A DNA stretch of 64,000 nucleotides from Vogesella indigofera (GCF_028548395.1 NZ_JAQQLA010000007.1:190833-254832); one strand, 5' to 3'; positions 27,412 through 40,398 are shown, counted from the stretch's first letter. A program made the numbers and translations. Notes: generated by a model from the sequence alone, not told the origin.

Positions 27412-27759
27412 TCAGTCTTTGCCAAGGCTCAGATCCAGCCAGTCCAGGATGGCCTGCAGCTCCTTGCGCACTTCGCCGGCAGTAGCCGGGGCCGGCTGGT
27501 CACCTTCTAGGCGCTGGCGGGCACCATGCAGCGTAAAACCGTCGTCGTAGAGCAGGGAACGGATGCGACGCACCAGCAAGACCTCGCGGTGCTGGTAGTA
27601 GCGACGGTTGCCGCGGCGCTTGACGTTGCGCAGCTCGGAAAACTCCTGCTCCCAATAGCGCAGTACATGCTGCTTGACGCCGGTCAGCTCGCTGACTTCA
27701 CCGATGGTGAAATAGCGTTTGGCCGGAATGGCAGGAAGCTCAGCCTTGGGTATTTGCAT
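27412..27759 (-). CDS. MerR-family regulator encoded next to ihfA
   Basis: A 115-aa transcription regulator whose winged helix-turn-helix is [28 protein letters not shown] (residues ~16-43), followed by the arginine-rich wing [11 protein letters not shown]. It belongs to the short MerR-like proteins that sit just after pheT-ihfA in many proteobacteria. No effector-binding cysteines are visible. The start at 27759 gives a 20-base overlap with ihfA; an alternative ATG at 27798 would overlap more. Target genes unknown. Confidence 0.87.
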   Translation of the reverse strand: MQIPKAELPAIPAKRYFTIGEVSELTGVKQHVLRYWEQEFSELRNVKRRGNRRYYQHREVLLVRRIRSLLYDDGFTLHGARQRLEGDQPAPATAGEVRKELQAILDWLDLSLGKD

Positions 27760-28042
27760 GATGTTGTTCAACCATTCCCTTGAGTTTCTGACTTGCATGG
27801 AAAGTTACCACGCGTCGGGCGGTGATGGGAATCTCTTCGCCGGTTTTCGGGTTACGCCCCGGGCGCTGCGGCTTGTCGCGCAGCTGGAAATTACCGAAAC
27901 CGGACAGCTTGACGCTGGTGCCCGTTTCCAGGGTGGAGCGGATTTCTTCAAAGAACGACTCCACCATGTCCTTGGCTTCGCGCTTGTTCAGGCCCACCTT
28001 GTCGAACAACAGATCGGCCAGCTCGGCTTTGGTCAAAGTCAT
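27740..28042 (-). CDS. ihfA: IhfA, integration host factor alpha subunit
   Basis: A 100-aa DNA-bending protein that pairs with IhfB. It begins [20 protein letters not shown] and contains the beta-arm block [34 protein letters not shown], with the intercalating Pro in RPGRNP. Length is that of the E. coli protein. The start at 28042 has GAGG upstream. The order pheT-ihfA-merR is the conserved proteobacterial arrangement; the gap to pheT is 63 bases. Confidence 0.97.
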   Translation of the reverse strand: MTLTKAELADLLFDKVGLNKREAKDMVESFFEEIRSTLETGTSVKLSGFGNFQLRDKPQRPGRNPKTGEEIPITARRVVTFHASQKLKGMVEQHHANTQG

Positions 28043-28105
28043 GATATTCCTCACTACAACATCGGATAAAACGCCACCCGCCCGGCGGGTGGCCAACAGG
28101 ATGGA

Positions 28106-30466
28106 TCAGGCGCGCAGTACGGCACCGGCCGCTTCGGCCGCGGCCAGCATCGCGGCCACCGCTTGCTCGACTTCATCGTCGACCAGGGTGCGGTCGGTCG
28201 CCTGCAGCACGATGCGGAACGCCAGGCTCTTCTTGCCCTCGCCCACACCCTTGCCACGGTAGAGGTCGAACAGCGCCAGCTCGCGCACGAACTCGGGCGC
28301 AACCGCCAGCATCGCCTGCTGCAGCGTGGCGGCACTCACCTCTTCCGCTACCACCAGCGCCAGGTCACGACGGACCGGCTGGAACTTGCTGACCGGTGCC
28401 AGTTGCACGCGGCCGACCTGCTCGACCGCTTCGACCGCCAGCTCGAACAGTACCGGCGCGTTGGTCAGGCCGTAGGCCTGTACCCACTGCGGGTGCAGCT
28501 CGCCCAGCACGCCGACCACGGCGCCATCCAGCAGCACCTCGGCGCAGCGGCCAGGGTGGAAGGCCGGATGGGCGGCCTTGCGGTATTCGGCAACGCGTGG
28601 ATACAGCAGCGCCTCGACGTCGGCCTTGATGTCGTAGAAATCGACGCGCTCGGCCTTGCTGCCCCACTGCTCGTCGACCCGGCTACCGTGCGCCAGAGCG
28701 GCGACCACTTCCGGCTGCTGCACGCTGCCGTCGGCTTGTTTGTGGAACACGCGGGCGATCTCGAACACGCGCACACGGCTGTGCTTGCGGTTGAGGTTGG
28801 CCGCGAGGGTATCCACCAGACCGCCGATCAGGCTGGAGCGCATCACGCTCATCTGGCTGGCGATCGGGTTGATCAGGCGTACCGGATCGGTGTTGCCGGC
28901 GAAATCGCGCTCCCACTTTTCTTCCACGAAGGCGTAGCTGACGATTTCCTGGAAATCGCGGCCAGCCAGCAGGCGACGTACCTCGCTGCGCACGCGCAGG
29001 CCTTCCGGCTGCGGCAGCATGGTTTGTGCGGCAACCGGGGCGTTGGCCGGGATATTGTCGTAGCCGTAGACGCGGGCGATTTCCTCGATCAGGTCTTCCT
29101 CGATCGCGATATCGAAGCGGAAGCTCGGCGCGCTGACCACGAAGCCGTCGGTGTTCTGCTCGAACGACAGGCTGAGACGGGTGAAGATGGCGGCGATCTC
29201 GTCTGCAGCCAAGGAGATACCCAGGACCTTGGCGACGCGAGCGGTACGTACCGCCACGCTGGCGCGTGCCGGCAGCGCCGACACGGTTTCGGTCAGCGGG
29301 CCGGGCTCACCACCGCAGATCTCCAGCACCAGCGCGGTGGCGCGCTCGATGGCTTCGGTCTGCAGTGCGAAATCCACGCCGCGCTCGTAGCGGTAGCTGG
29401 AGTCGGAGCCGAAGCCCAGTGCGCGCGCCTTGCCGGCGATGGCTTCCGGCTGGAAGAAGGCGCTTTCCAGGAAGATGTCGTGGCTGGCGGTGGTGACGCC
29501 GCTGTCGAGGCCGCCCATGATGCCGGCGATAGCCAGAGGCTTGGCGGCATCGGCAATCACCATCAGCTCCGGCGTCAACTCGATTTCTTTTTCGTTGAGG
29601 CACACCAGCTTCTCGCCGGCAGCGGCCATGCGCACGGTAATGCCGCCGTCGATCTTGTCCAGATCAAACGCGTGCATCGGCTGGCCCTGCTCCAGCAGGA
29701 TGTAGTTGGTAATGTCGACGATGGCGGAGATGGAACGCAGGCCGGAACGTTCCAGACGGCGCTTCATCCACTCCGGTGTCGGCGCCGCGGCGTTGACGTT
29801 CTTCAGCACGCGGCCAACGTAGCGGCCGCACGGTGCGCCATCGGCAATGCTGACCGCCAGCTTGCTGTCGGTTTGCGGCGCCACCGCGGCGATGTCCCAC
29901 GCCGTCAGCGGGCTACCGGTCAGTGCCGCCACTTCGCGGGCGATACCACGCACCGACAGGCAGTCGGCACGGTTCGGCGTGATTTTCAGGGTGAACAGGC
30001 TGTCGTCCAGGCCCAAGTAGTCGCGGATGTTCTGGCCGATCAGTGCGTCAGCCGGTAGCAACATCAGGCCGTCGACCTCGTCCGGCACGCCCAGCTCCTT
30101 GCCGGAGCACAGCATGCCGCCGGACTCCACGCCACGCATCTTGGTCGGCTTGATCCGGAAGTCGCCCGGCAGGATGGCGCCCGGCAGTGCGCACGGCACC
30201 TTCACGCCCACGGCCACGTTCGGCGCGCCGCACACGATCTGCACCAGCTCGCCGGTGCCGACGTCGACCTTGGTCACGCGCAGACGGTCGGCGTTTTCGT
30301 GCTTTTCACACTCTTTCACTTCACCTACCACCACGCCGCTGAAGGCGGGGGCGGCGGCGTTGACTTCTTCCACTTCCAGGCCGGCCATGGTCAGCAGGTA
30401 GGACAGCTGGTCGGTGCTCAGCGACGGATTAACGCGGCTGCGCAGCCATTGTTCGGAAAATTGCAT
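28106..30466 (-). CDS. pheT: Phenylalanyl-tRNA synthetase beta subunit
   Basis: Beta subunit (786 aa, normal length) of the alpha2-beta2 enzyme. Domains in order: EMAP/OB-fold tRNA-binding region (~40-150, VVVGEVKECEKHENADRLRVTKVD), B3/B4 editing domain (~215-390), B5 domain (~400-475), catalytic-like core, and the C-terminal FDX anticodon-binding domain (~695-786, KFQPVRRDLALVV). It follows pheS by 18 bases. An uptake-like core lies within (28795, encoding LAANLNRK). Confidence 0.98.
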   Translation of the reverse strand: MQFSEQWLRSRVNPSLSTDQLSYLLTMAGLEVEEVNAAAPAFSGVVVGEVKECEKHENADRLRVTKVDVGTGELVQIVCGAPNVAVGVKVPCALPGAILPGDFRIKPTKMRGVESGGMLCSGKELGVPDEVDGLMLLPADALIGQNIRDYLGLDDSLFTLKITPNRADCLSVRGIAREVAALTGSPLTAWDIAAVAPQTDSKLAVSIADGAPCGRYVGRVLKNVNAAAPTPEWMKRRLERSGLRSISAIVDITNYILLEQGQPMHAFDLDKIDGGITVRMAAAGEKLVCLNEKEIELTPELMVIADAAKPLAIAGIMGGLDSGVTTASHDIFLESAFFQPEAIAGKARALGFGSDSSYRYERGVDFALQTEAIERATALVLEICGGEPGPLTETVSALPARASVAVRTARVAKVLGISLAADEIAAIFTRLSLSFEQNTDGFVVSAPSFRFDIAIEEDLIEEIARVYGYDNIPANAPVAAQTMLPQPEGLRVRSEVRRLLAGRDFQEIVSYAFVEEKWERDFAGNTDPVRLINPIASQMSVMRSSLIGGLVDTLAANLNRKHSRVRVFEIARVFHKQADGSVQQPEVVAALAHGSRVDEQWGSKAERVDFYDIKADVEALLYPRVAEYRKAAHPAFHPGRCAEVLLDGAVVGVLGELHPQWVQAYGLTNAPVLFELAVEAVEQVGRVQLAPVSKFQPVRRDLALVVAEEVSAATLQQAMLAVAPEFVRELALFDLYRGKGVGEGKKSLAFRIVLQATDRTLVDDEVEQAVAAMLAAAEAAGAVLRA

Positions 30467-30484
30467 GATGAGTCTCCGTCGCGA

Positions 30485-31522
<1,038 letters not shown>

Positions 31523-31544
31523 TCAGCCATCTTGGGGAAGATCG

Positions 31545-31575
31545 AAAAAAAAGGGAGGCATCAGCCTCCCTTTTT
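31545..31575 (-). terminator. Terminator of the thrS-infC-rpmI-rplT operon
   Basis: GGGAGGC / GCCTCCC stem with a four-base loop, followed on the minus strand by eight T residues. It lies 12 bases past the rplT stop. Confidence 0.92.
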
Positions 31576-31587
31576 AGTATCCAGCGC

Positions 31588-31944
31588 TTAAGCGAGGGCG
31601 GCTTTTGCTTTTTCAACGATTTGAGCAAATGCCGGCTTATCGAACACGGCCAGATCGGCCAGGACCTTACGGTCGATTTCGATCAGCGCTTTCTTCAGGC
31701 CGTTCATGAACTTGCTGTATGGCAGGCCGTTTTCACGCGAAGCGGCGTTGATACGAGCAATCCACAGTTGACGGAACTGACGCTTTTTCTGGCGACGGTC
31801 GCGGTAGGCGTACTGACCGGCTTTCATCACCGCCTGTTTGGCGATGCGATAGACGTTCTTCCGGCGGCCGCGATAGCCTTTCGCCAGAGCTAAGATTTTC
31901 TTGTGACGAGCACGTGCGGTTACACCGCGTTTTACGCGTGGCAT
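31588..31944 (-). CDS. rplT: 50S ribosomal protein L20
   Basis: A 118-aa basic protein binding 23S rRNA early in 50S assembly. It shows the family sequence [27 protein letters not shown] and [20 protein letters not shown]20 is also the autogenous repressor of its operon in E. coli by binding mRNA near rpmI (family knowledge). It follows rpmI by 11 bases. Confidence 0.98.
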   Translation of the reverse strand: MPRVKRGVTARARHKKILALAKGYRGRRKNVYRIAKQAVMKAGQYAYRDRRQKKRQFRQLWIARINAASRENGLPYSKFMNGLKKALIEIDRKVLADLAVFDKPAFAQIVEKAKAALA

Positions 31945-31955
31945 GAATTATCTCC

Positions 31956-32153
31956 TTAAGCGTAGGGCATCATTTTGCGAACGGAAGCCATGTTGGTGCT
32001 ATCTACCATGGCAGTACCGCGCAATTGACGTTTGGTTTTGGTGGTTTTCTTGGTCAGGATATGACGCTTGAACGCCATAGAGCGCTTGACACCACCGTTG
32101 CCCAATACTTTGAGACGCTTCTTCGCGCTCGACTTGGTTTTCATTTTCGGCAT
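31956..32153 (-). CDS. rpmI: 50S ribosomal protein L35
   Basis: A 65-aa basic ribosomal protein ([21 protein letters not shown] ... [19 protein letters not shown]). The start at 32153 has AGGAG seven bases upstream; the longer frame to 32216 lacks support. It sits between infC and rplT in the usual order. Confidence 0.97.
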   Translation of the reverse strand: MPKMKTKSSAKKRLKVLGNGGVKRSMAFKRHILTKKTTKTKRQLRGTAMVDSTNMASVRKMMPYA

Positions 32154-32218
32154 GGAATGCTCCTGCTGAATTTTCGTTAGATTAGACTCAGGGTGGCCAT
32201 CGGCACTTAAAACCACTG

Positions 32219-32283
32219 CGTCACGCTTTTGTGCAGGCCGTTTCCGGCCTACAAAATCAACACGGCAGGCGAGCCTGCCGTGA
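32219..32283 (-). promoter_or_regulatory. Hairpins in the infC-rpmI spacer, possible L20 control site
   Basis: The 152-base spacer between infC and rpmI contains two hairpins: AGGCCG / CGGCCT near 32232-32250 and a long CACGGCAGGC / GCCTGCCGTG stem near 32260-32282. In E. coli, L20 represses rpmI by binding structured mRNA in this spacer. The same role here is an inference from position only. Confidence 0.4.
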
Positions 32284-32305
32284 AGAAGTCGATGATTATA
32301 CCCGA

Positions 32306-32824
32306 TTATTTCTTTTTCGGGGCAATCATCATGACCATTTGGCGGCCTTCCAGTCGCGGGAACTGCTCGACCGTACCCACTTCCGCCAAATCGGCTTCCA
32401 CGCGCTTGAGCAGCGCGAGACCGATATCCTGGTGAGCCATCTCACGACCACGGAAACGCAGGGTTACCTTGGCTTTGTCACCTTCAGTGAGGAAGCGGAT
32501 CAGGTTACGCAGCTTGACGTTGTAGTCGCCATCGTCAGTACCCGGACGGAACTTGATTTCCTTGATCTGGATCTGCTTCTGCTTCTGCTTCGCTTCGTGG
32601 CGCTTCTTGGACTGCTCGTACTTGTACTTGCCGTAGTCCATCAGCTTGACCACCGGCGGCTGGGCCGTCGGCGAAATCTCCACCAGATCAACGTCGCGTT
32701 CTTCCGCCAGCGCCAGACCTTCACGCAGACTGACGATACCGAGCTGCTCGCCTTCTTCTCCTACCAGACGGATCTCGCGGGCGGTAATTTCGCCATTGAT
32801 CCGTGGTTCGCGTTCCTGAGCTAT
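32306..32824 (-). CDS. infC: Translation initiation factor IF-3, non-AUG start
   Basis: IF-3 (about 172 aa), which prevents premature 50S joining and proofreads start codons. Family blocks: [66 protein letters not shown]. There is no ATG. The ribosome binding site ACAGGAG lies only two bases from an in-frame TTG (32830) but eight bases from an in-frame ATA (32824), so ATA is the better start. IF-3 discriminates against such codons and thereby represses itself (known for AUU in E. coli). It follows thrS by about 40 bases. Confidence 0.95.
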   Translation of the reverse strand: MAQEREPRINGEITAREIRLVGEEGEQLGIVSLREGLALAEERDVDLVEISPTAQPPVVKLMDYGKYKYEQSKKRHEAKQKQKQIQIKEIKFRPGTDDGDYNVKLRNLIRFLTEGDKAKVTLRFRGREMAHQDIGLALLKRVEADLAEVGTVEQFPRLEGRQMVMMIAPKKK

Positions 32825-32865
32825 AGCCAATACTCCTGTAGTTTAGTGATCGTACCCGTAGGCAC

Positions 32866-34767
32866 TCAGACCTGCGCCATCGCGGCTTGCAGGTGTTCGG
32901 CAAAGGCTTGCAGTGTCATCTGACCCAGATCCTCGCCGCGAGCACGTACGGCCACCAGCCCGCCCTCTTTCTCCTTGTCGCCGATGACGACCTGGTAAGG
33001 GAGCTTCTGCAGGCTGTGCTCGCGGATTTTATAGCCGATCTTTTCGTTTCTCAAGTCAAGATCGACTTTGTAACCCAGTTTACGCAAACTGGTTGCCACA
33101 TCCGCAGCATAATCGGCCTGTGCGCTGGTGATATTCATCACCACCATCTGCACCGGCGCCAGCCACAGCGGAAAAACACCGGCGTGGTTTTCGATCAGGA
33201 TGCCGATGAAGCGCTCCAGCGAACCCAGAATCGCACGGTGCAGCATCACCGGACGGGCACGACCGTTATCCTCGGTGACATACTCGGCGCCGAGACGTTC
33301 CGGCAGCACGTAGTCCAGCTGCAGGGTACCGCACTGCCAGGAACGGCCCAGCGCGTCCTTGATGTGATACTCGATCTTCGGACCGTAGAACGCGCCCTCG
33401 CCCGGCAGTTCTTCCCACTCCACGCCGCAGGCGCGCAGCGCCTCGCGCAGACCTTCTTCGGCGCGATCCCAGGTTTCCAGCGTGCCGGCGTACTTTTCCG
33501 GACGCAGCGACAGCTTGATCGCCACCTTGTCGAAGCCGAAGCGCTTGTATACCGCCATGGTCAGCTCGTTGAAGGCACGCGCCTCTTCGATGATCTGCTC
33601 TTCGGTACAGAAGATGTGGGCATCGTCCTGCACGAAGCCGCGCACGCGCATGATGCCGTGCAGCGCGCCGGACGGCTCGTTGCGGTGACAGGCACCGAAT
33701 TCGGCCAGCCGCATCGGCAGGTCGCGATAGGAGCGCAGGCCCTGGTTGAATACCTGCACGTGGCCCGGGCAGTTCATCGGCTTCACCGCGTAGTCGCGTT
33801 TTTCCGACTCGGTGGTGAACATGCCTTCACGGTAGTTTTCCCAGTGGCCGGACTTTTCCCACAACACGCGGTCCATCACCATCGGGGTGCGGATTTCCTG
33901 GTAGCCGGCTTCGGTCAGCGTCTTGCGCATGTATTGCTCGATGCTCTGCCACAGTGCCCAGCCCTTCGGATGCCAGAACACCATGCCCGGTGCCTCGTCC
34001 TGCAGGTGGAACAGGTCCAGCTGACGACCCAGCTTGCGATGGTCGCGCTTTTCCGCCTCTTCCAGCATGAACAGGTACTGTTCCAGGTCTTCCTTCTTCT
34101 GCCAGGCGGTACCGTAGATACGTTGCAGCATCTCGTTGTTGCTGTCGCCGCGCCAGTAGGCACCGGCCACCTTCATCAGCTTGAATACCTTCAGCTTGCC
34201 GGTGGACGGCACGTGCGGGCCACGGCACAGGTCGGTAAAGCCGCCTTCGCGATACAGCGACAATACCTCGCCCTGCGGAATGGACTCGATGATCTCGGCC
34301 TTGTACGCCTCGCCGATGCTCTTGAAGTAGGCAATCGCCTCGTCACGCGGCAGTTCGTAGCGTTCGACCGGGATGTCCTTCTTCGCCAGCTCCGTCATCT
34401 TCTTCTCGATCGCCACCAGGTCTTCTGGCGTGAACGGACGCTTGTAGGCGAAATCGTAGTAGAAGCCGTTTTCGATTTCCGGCCCGATGGTGACCTGCGC
34501 CTCCGGGAACAGCTCCTTCACCGCATACGCCAGCAAGTGGGCGGTGGAGTGGCGGATGATGGACAGACCGTCCGCGTCTTTCTCGGTGATGATGGCCAGA
34601 TCAACGTTGGCCGCAATCAGATGGGAAGTGTCAACCAGTTGGCCGTCCACGCGACCAGCCAGCGCCGCACGCGCAAGACCGGTACCGATGGACGCAGCCA
34701 CTTCGTGCACCGTTACCGGCTTGTCGAAGGAACGGATGGAACCGTCGGGCAGGCGAATGTCAGGCAT
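32866..34767 (-). CDS. thrS: Threonyl-tRNA synthetase
   Basis: A 633-aa class II synthetase of normal length. N-terminal TGS domain (1-~61, [20 protein letters not shown]), editing domain (~62-225, with [16 protein letters not shown] and the Zn/His-Cys block including [19 protein letters not shown]), catalytic core (motif 2 [26 protein letters not shown], motif 3 [18 protein letters not shown]) and C-terminal anticodon domain. Its ATG follows CTGGAG. It is controlled by a candidate leader-peptide attenuator just upstream (34809-34931) and heads the infC-rpmI-rplT operon. Confidence 0.98.
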   Translation of the reverse strand: MPDIRLPDGSIRSFDKPVTVHEVAASIGTGLARAALAGRVDGQLVDTSHLIAANVDLAIITEKDADGLSIIRHSTAHLLAYAVKELFPEAQVTIGPEIENGFYYDFAYKRPFTPEDLVAIEKKMTELAKKDIPVERYELPRDEAIAYFKSIGEAYKAEIIESIPQGEVLSLYREGGFTDLCRGPHVPSTGKLKVFKLMKVAGAYWRGDSNNEMLQRIYGTAWQKKEDLEQYLFMLEEAEKRDHRKLGRQLDLFHLQDEAPGMVFWHPKGWALWQSIEQYMRKTLTEAGYQEIRTPMVMDRVLWEKSGHWENYREGMFTTESEKRDYAVKPMNCPGHVQVFNQGLRSYRDLPMRLAEFGACHRNEPSGALHGIMRVRGFVQDDAHIFCTEEQIIEEARAFNELTMAVYKRFGFDKVAIKLSLRPEKYAGTLETWDRAEEGLREALRACGVEWEELPGEGAFYGPKIEYHIKDALGRSWQCGTLQLDYVLPERLGAEYVTEDNGRARPVMLHRAILGSLERFIGILIENHAGVFPLWLAPVQMVVMNITSAQADYAADVATSLRKLGYKVDLDLRNEKIGYKIREHSLQKLPYQVVIGDKEKEGGLVAVRARGEDLGQMTLQAFAEHLQAAMAQV

Positions 34768-34808
34768 AGCAACTCCAGCTTTAAAGTGAAGGTGGACGAC
34801 AAAAATCC

Positions 34809-34840
34809 AAAAAAAAAGTGCGGCTTGAGCCGCACTTTTT
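34809..34840 (-). terminator. Intrinsic terminator in the thrS leader (attenuator)
   Basis: GTGCGGCT / AGCCGCAC stem with a two-base loop, extended by A-T pairs, followed on the minus strand by nine T residues. It ends only ~42 bases before the thrS start codon, leaving no room for a separate promoter, so thrS transcription has to pass through it. Together with the Thr-rich leader ORF it forms an attenuator. Confidence 0.85.
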
Positions 34841-34848
34841 GGTTTGCT

Positions 34849-36279
<1,431 letters not shown>

Positions 36280-36442
36280 CGCGGCCAAGCGCTGTCTGTG
36301 TAATGTCGTGCCACGCGCCGTCATGCCGCTTGCAAAAGCGGCATCTCGGCACAATGGTTGGAAATCAGCCGCAGCGTGGCTACAATCGGCCACTTGCACA
36401 CGTAATACCCGCATTCATCCTAAAACAAGGGAGACTCAATCG

Positions 36443-36745
36443 ATGTTCAATACTTCCGCCGCCGGCGGCCTCGACCTGATGGGCTTTTTGCCCATGATCG
36501 TGATTTTCGTTTTGTTCTGGTTCCTGCTGATCCGTCCGCAACAGAAGAAAATGAAAGAACACCAGAAGATGCTGGCCGAAATCAACAAGGGTGACGAAGT
36601 GGCAACTCAAGGTGGCATCGTTGGCCGCGTGACCAAGGCTGGTGACCAGTACCTGGCGATCGAGATTGCCAACGGCGTGGAAATCAATGTCCAGCGTGGC
36701 GCCGTTGCCGCCAAGCTGGAAAAAGGCACCATCAAGTCCCTGTAA
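36443..36745 (+). CDS. yajC: YajC, Sec translocon accessory subunit
   Basis: A 100-aa protein with one N-terminal TM helix (MGFLPMIVIFVLFWFLLI) and the family motif RPQQKKMKEHQKML followed by a small cytoplasmic domain (GDEVATQGGIVGRV). YajC associates with SecDF in the inner membrane. Its start has GGGAG upstream. A small hairpin with a T-run follows, before secD. Confidence 0.97.
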   Translation: MFNTSAAGGLDLMGFLPMIVIFVLFWFLLIRPQQKKMKEHQKMLAEINKGDEVATQGGIVGRVTKAGDQYLAIEIANGVEINVQRGAVAAKLEKGTIKSL

Positions 36746-36753
36746 TCCCAATG

Positions 36754-36776
36754 GGCCGCCCTGGCGGCCCTTTTTC
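36754..36776 (+). terminator. Terminator-like hairpin between yajC and secD
   Basis: GGGCCGCC / GGCGGCCC stem followed by five T residues, 15 bases before the secD start. Since yajC and secD are usually co-transcribed, it probably only attenuates partially. Confidence 0.65.
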
Positions 36777-36790
36777 CTGTTACCGCCTCC

Positions 36791-38638
36791 ATGAACCGCT
36801 TCCCGATCTGGAAATACCTCGTCATTGCGGTAGTACTGATTGTCTCGACAATCTACACCCTGCCCAATTTCTTTGGCGAAACCCCTGCCGTGCAAATCTC
36901 CAGCACCCGCCAATCGGCCACCGTCGATACGGCACTGATGGCGCGGGTGGAGACCGTACTGCAGCAACAGGGCATCAAGCCTGCCGGCCTGTTCCTTGAC
37001 GGCAACAGCCTGAAAGTGCGCTTCAACGATCCCGATACGCAGATCAAGGCGCGCGACATCATCCAGCAAGCGCTGGGCGACACCTACATCATCGCGTTGA
37101 ACCTGCTGGCGGCCTCGCCGGAATGGCTGAGCAAGCTGCACGCCAACCCAATGTTCCTCGGCCTCGACCTGCGCGGCGGCGTGCACTTCCTGCTGGAAGT
37201 CGACATGCAGGCGGCCGTGGACAAGACCATGGAACGCTACGCCGGCGACATCCGCCGCGAGCTGAAAACCGCCAAGATCCGCTACGGCGCCATCAAGCGC
37301 ACCGGCAACACCGCACTGGAAGTGCAGCTGCGAGATCAGGAAACGCTGAACGCCGCCGCCGACAAGCTGGCGCGCAGCCTGCCGTCGCTGACCTTCAGCA
37401 GTGACGACCAGCTGTTCCGCCTCAGCCTCGCGCTGAAGCCGGAAGAGATCACCCGCATCCAGAGCGATGCCGTGTCGCAGAACATCACCACCCTGCACAA
37501 CCGTGTCAACGAGCTGGGCGTCGCCGAACCGGTGATCCAGCAAGCCGGCCCGAGCCGCATCGTGGTGCAGCTGCCGGGGGTGCAGGACACCGCCAAGGCC
37601 AAGGACATCCTCGGCCGTACCGCCACGCTGCAGGTACGCATGGTGGAAGACGATCCGTCACGTGTCGCCGAGGCGATGGCCGGCAACGTGCCGACCGGCT
37701 ACGAACTGCTGGACGAAGCCAGCTCGCAGGGTATCCAGAAGATCCTGCTGAAGAAGGATGTCGAGCTGACCGGCGACAACATCAACTCGGCCCAGCCCGG
37801 CTTTGACCAGAATGGTGGCGCCTCGGTGGACATCGGCCTGGACAGCACCGGCGCCGAGATTTTCCGCAGCCTGACCGCGGAAAACATCGGCAAGCGCATG
37901 GCGATGGTGCTGGTCGAGAAGAACAAGAGCGAAGTGGTGACCGCACCGGTGATCCGCAGTGAAATCGGCGGTGGCCGCGTGCAGATCTCCGGCAGCATGA
38001 ACCCGGCGGAAGCCAACGACGTGGCCCTGCTGCTGCGCGCCGGCTCGCTGGCGGCGCCGATGAACATCATCGAGGAACGCACCATCGGCCCGAGCCTGGG
38101 CAAGGAAAACATCGAGAAGGGCTTCAGCGCCACACTGTGGGGCTTTGCCGCCATCGCCGTGTTCATGGTGCTGTACTACCGCGTGTTCGGCCTGATCTCG
38201 GTGGCCTCGCTCGGCGTCAACCTGTTCATGCTGATCGCGCTGCTGTCGATGCTGCAGGCGACGCTGACGCTGCCAGGCATCGCCGCGATCGCGCTGACGC
38301 TGGGCATGGCCATCGACGCCAACGTGCTGATCAACGAGCGCATCCGCGAAGAGCTGCGCAACGGCGTGCCACCGCAGTCGGCGATCCAGGCCGGTTACAG
38401 CCACGCCTGGGCGACGATTCTGGACTCGAACGTGACCACGCTGATCGCCGGTATCGCGCTGCTGGTATTCGGCTCCGGCCCGGTACGCGGCTTTGCCGTG
38501 GTGCACTGCCTCGGCATCCTGACCTCGATGTTCTCCGCGGTGCTGGTATCGCGCGGCATCGTCAACCTGTGGTACGGCCGTCGCCGCCGCCTGACTACCG
38601 TGTCCATCGGCCAGGTGTGGAAGCCGGAAACCAAGTAA
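36791..38638 (+). CDS. secD: SecD, protein translocase subunit
   Basis: A 615-aa inner-membrane protein of the SecDF complex, which uses the proton gradient to pull exported proteins through the translocon. N-terminal TM (YLVIAVVLIVSTIYTLPNFF), periplasmic P1 domain with LGLDLRGGVHFLLEV, and five C-terminal TM helices including IAALLLGMAIDANVLINERIREE-like sequence (LTLGMAIDANVLINERIREEL) with the proton-relay Asp. Ends 12 bases before secF. Confidence 0.98.
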   Translation: MNRFPIWKYLVIAVVLIVSTIYTLPNFFGETPAVQISSTRQSATVDTALMARVETVLQQQGIKPAGLFLDGNSLKVRFNDPDTQIKARDIIQQALGDTYIIALNLLAASPEWLSKLHANPMFLGLDLRGGVHFLLEVDMQAAVDKTMERYAGDIRRELKTAKIRYGAIKRTGNTALEVQLRDQETLNAAADKLARSLPSLTFSSDDQLFRLSLALKPEEITRIQSDAVSQNITTLHNRVNELGVAEPVIQQAGPSRIVVQLPGVQDTAKAKDILGRTATLQVRMVEDDPSRVAEAMAGNVPTGYELLDEASSQGIQKILLKKDVELTGDNINSAQPGFDQNGGASVDIGLDSTGAEIFRSLTAENIGKRMAMVLVEKNKSEVVTAPVIRSEIGGGRVQISGSMNPAEANDVALLLRAGSLAAPMNIIEERTIGPSLGKENIEKGFSATLWGFAAIAVFMVLYYRVFGLISVASLGVNLFMLIALLSMLQATLTLPGIAAIALTLGMAIDANVLINERIREELRNGVPPQSAIQAGYSHAWATILDSNVTTLIAGIALLVFGSGPVRGFAVVHCLGILTSMFSAVLVSRGIVNLWYGRRRRLTTVSIGQVWKPETK

Positions 38639-38650
38639 GGATCAAGAAAC

Positions 38651-39586
38651 ATGGAGTTTTTCCGCATCAAACGGGACATCCCGTTCATGAGCTACGGCAA
38701 GCTCACCACCGCGATCTCGCTGGTGACCTTCATCGTGGCGGTGTTCTTCCTGTTCAGCAAAGGGCTGAACCTGTCGGTGGAATTCACCGGCGGCACGGTG
38801 ATGGAAGTGCAGTACCAGCAGCCGGCTAACCTCGCCGACATCCGCCATCGCGTGGAAACGCTGAAAGTGGGCGAAGTGCAGGTGCAGAGCCTGGGCACCA
38901 GCCGCGACGTGCTGATCCGCCTGCCGAACAAGGAAGGCACCAGCTCCGCCAAGCTGTCGGAACAGGTGATGAGCCAGCTCAAGGCCGGTGATGCCGGCGT
39001 GCAGCTGCGCAAGGTCGAGTTCGTCGGCCCCAGCGTGGGCGAGGAACTGGTCAGCCACGGCCTGACCGCGATCCTGCTGGTCTGCCTCGGCATCGTGATC
39101 TACCTCGCGCTGCGCTTCGAGTGGCGGCTGGCGGTGTCGGCGATCATCGCCAACATGCACGACGTGGTGATCATCATCGGCTGCTTCGCGCTGTTCCAGT
39201 GGGAATTCAGCCTGACGGTACTGGCCGGCGTGCTTGCAGTACTGGGCTACTCGGTCAACGAATCGGTGGTGGTGTTCGACCGGATCCGCGAGAACTTCCG
39301 CAAGCCGGGCATGCGCGGCCGCAGCACCGCGGAAGTGATCGACAACGCGATCACCTCCACCATCAGCCGCACCATGATCACCCACGGCTCCACCGAGACG
39401 GTGGTACTGGCAATGCTGGTATTCGGCGGCCCGGCGCTGCACGGCTTTGCCATGGCACTGACCATCGGCATCGTGTTCGGCATCTACTCCTCGGTGCTGG
39501 TCGCCAGCCCGCTGGCGCTGGCGCTGGGCGTCAAGCGCGAGCACATGATCAAGATCGTGAAGCCGAAAGAAGAAGCGGTGGTCTGA
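38651..39586 (+). CDS. secF: SecF, protein translocase subunit
   Basis: A 311-aa partner of SecD. Six TM helices; family blocks are [36 protein letters not shown] and [17 protein letters not shown]. The start has AAGGA upstream. The transcript ends at a terminator made of an inverted pair of the uptake-like word. Confidence 0.98.
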   Translation: MEFFRIKRDIPFMSYGKLTTAISLVTFIVAVFFLFSKGLNLSVEFTGGTVMEVQYQQPANLADIRHRVETLKVGEVQVQSLGTSRDVLIRLPNKEGTSSAKLSEQVMSQLKAGDAGVQLRKVEFVGPSVGEELVSHGLTAILLVCLGIVIYLALRFEWRLAVSAIIANMHDVVIIIGCFALFQWEFSLTVLAGVLAVLGYSVNESVVVFDRIRENFRKPGMRGRSTAEVIDNAITSTISRTMITHGSTETVVLAMLVFGGPALHGFAMALTIGIVFGIYSSVLVASPLALALGVKREHMIKIVKPKEEAVV

Positions 39587-39609
39587 CGCGTCGCGCACCG
39601 GACCTGAGC

Positions 39610-39645
39610 AAGGTTGGCCGCAGGCAATGCGGCCAACCTTTTTTG
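39610..39645 (+). terminator. Terminator of secDF built from an inverted pair of the uptake-like word
   Basis: AAGGTTGGCCGCA and its exact complement TGCGGCCAACCTT form a 13-bp stem with a GGCAA loop, followed by TTTT. Both arms are full copies of the genome-wide repeat. Confidence 0.92.
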
Positions 39646-39668
39646 ACTTTTACCTGCCCCGAGTCGCC

Positions 39669-40313
39669 ATGGAACTGATCGCTTTTCTGCTCGACTTCAT
39701 CCTGCACATCGACGTGCACCTGACCCAGCTGGTCGCCAGCTACGGGCCGTGGATCTACCTGATCCTGTTCCTGATCGTGTTCTGCGAAACCGGGCTGGTG
39801 GTGACACCGTTCCTGCCCGGCGATTCGCTGCTGTTCGTCGCCGGCGCCCTCGCCGCGATGGGCGAGATGAACGTGCAGCTGTTGGTCGGCCTGCTGATCG
39901 TGGCCGCCATCCTCGGTGACGGCGTCAATTACGCCATCGGCAAACATGTCGGCATGCGGCTGTTTGCCCGCTTTCCGCGGCTGCTGAAACCGCAATACCT
40001 GGACAAGACCCACGCCTTCTACGAGCGCCACGGCGGCAAGACCATCATCTTCGCCCGCTTCGTGCCCATCGTGCGCACCTTCGCCCCCTTCGTCGCCGGC
40101 GTCGGACGCATGGATTACCGCCACTTCCTCAGCTACAACGTGATCGGCGCCGTGCTGTGGGTGGTCGGGTTCAGCTACGCCGGCTACTTCTTCGGCAACC
40201 TGCCCTTCGTGCGCAAGAACCTGGAGTACATGATCTTCGGCATCATCATCGTGTCGATGCTGCCGGGCATCATCGAAGTGATCCGCCACCGGCGCGCCGC
40301 CGGCAAGGCGTGA
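39669..40313 (+). CDS. DedA-family membrane protein
   Basis: A 214-aa SNARE-associated/DedA family protein. These are inner-membrane flippases or transporters for undecaprenyl phosphate and phospholipids. Family signature: [65 protein letters not shown] with the conserved Arg residues. About five hydrophobic segments. The start at 39669 follows the secF terminator; the longer in-frame start would lie inside that hairpin. Exact substrate not deducible. Confidence 0.92.
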   Translation: MELIAFLLDFILHIDVHLTQLVASYGPWIYLILFLIVFCETGLVVTPFLPGDSLLFVAGALAAMGEMNVQLLVGLLIVAAILGDGVNYAIGKHVGMRLFARFPRLLKPQYLDKTHAFYERHGGKTIIFARFVPIVRTFAPFVAGVGRMDYRHFLSYNVIGAVLWVVGFSYAGYFFGNLPFVRKNLEYMIFGIIIVSMLPGIIEVIRHRRAAGKA

Positions 40314-40398
40314 CGGGCCACCACAACCGTTTTAATTTTCACCAGGGCCACACGCGACCTCCGCTTGCCGTGTGGCCACGGCCAGACCAGTGCATACC

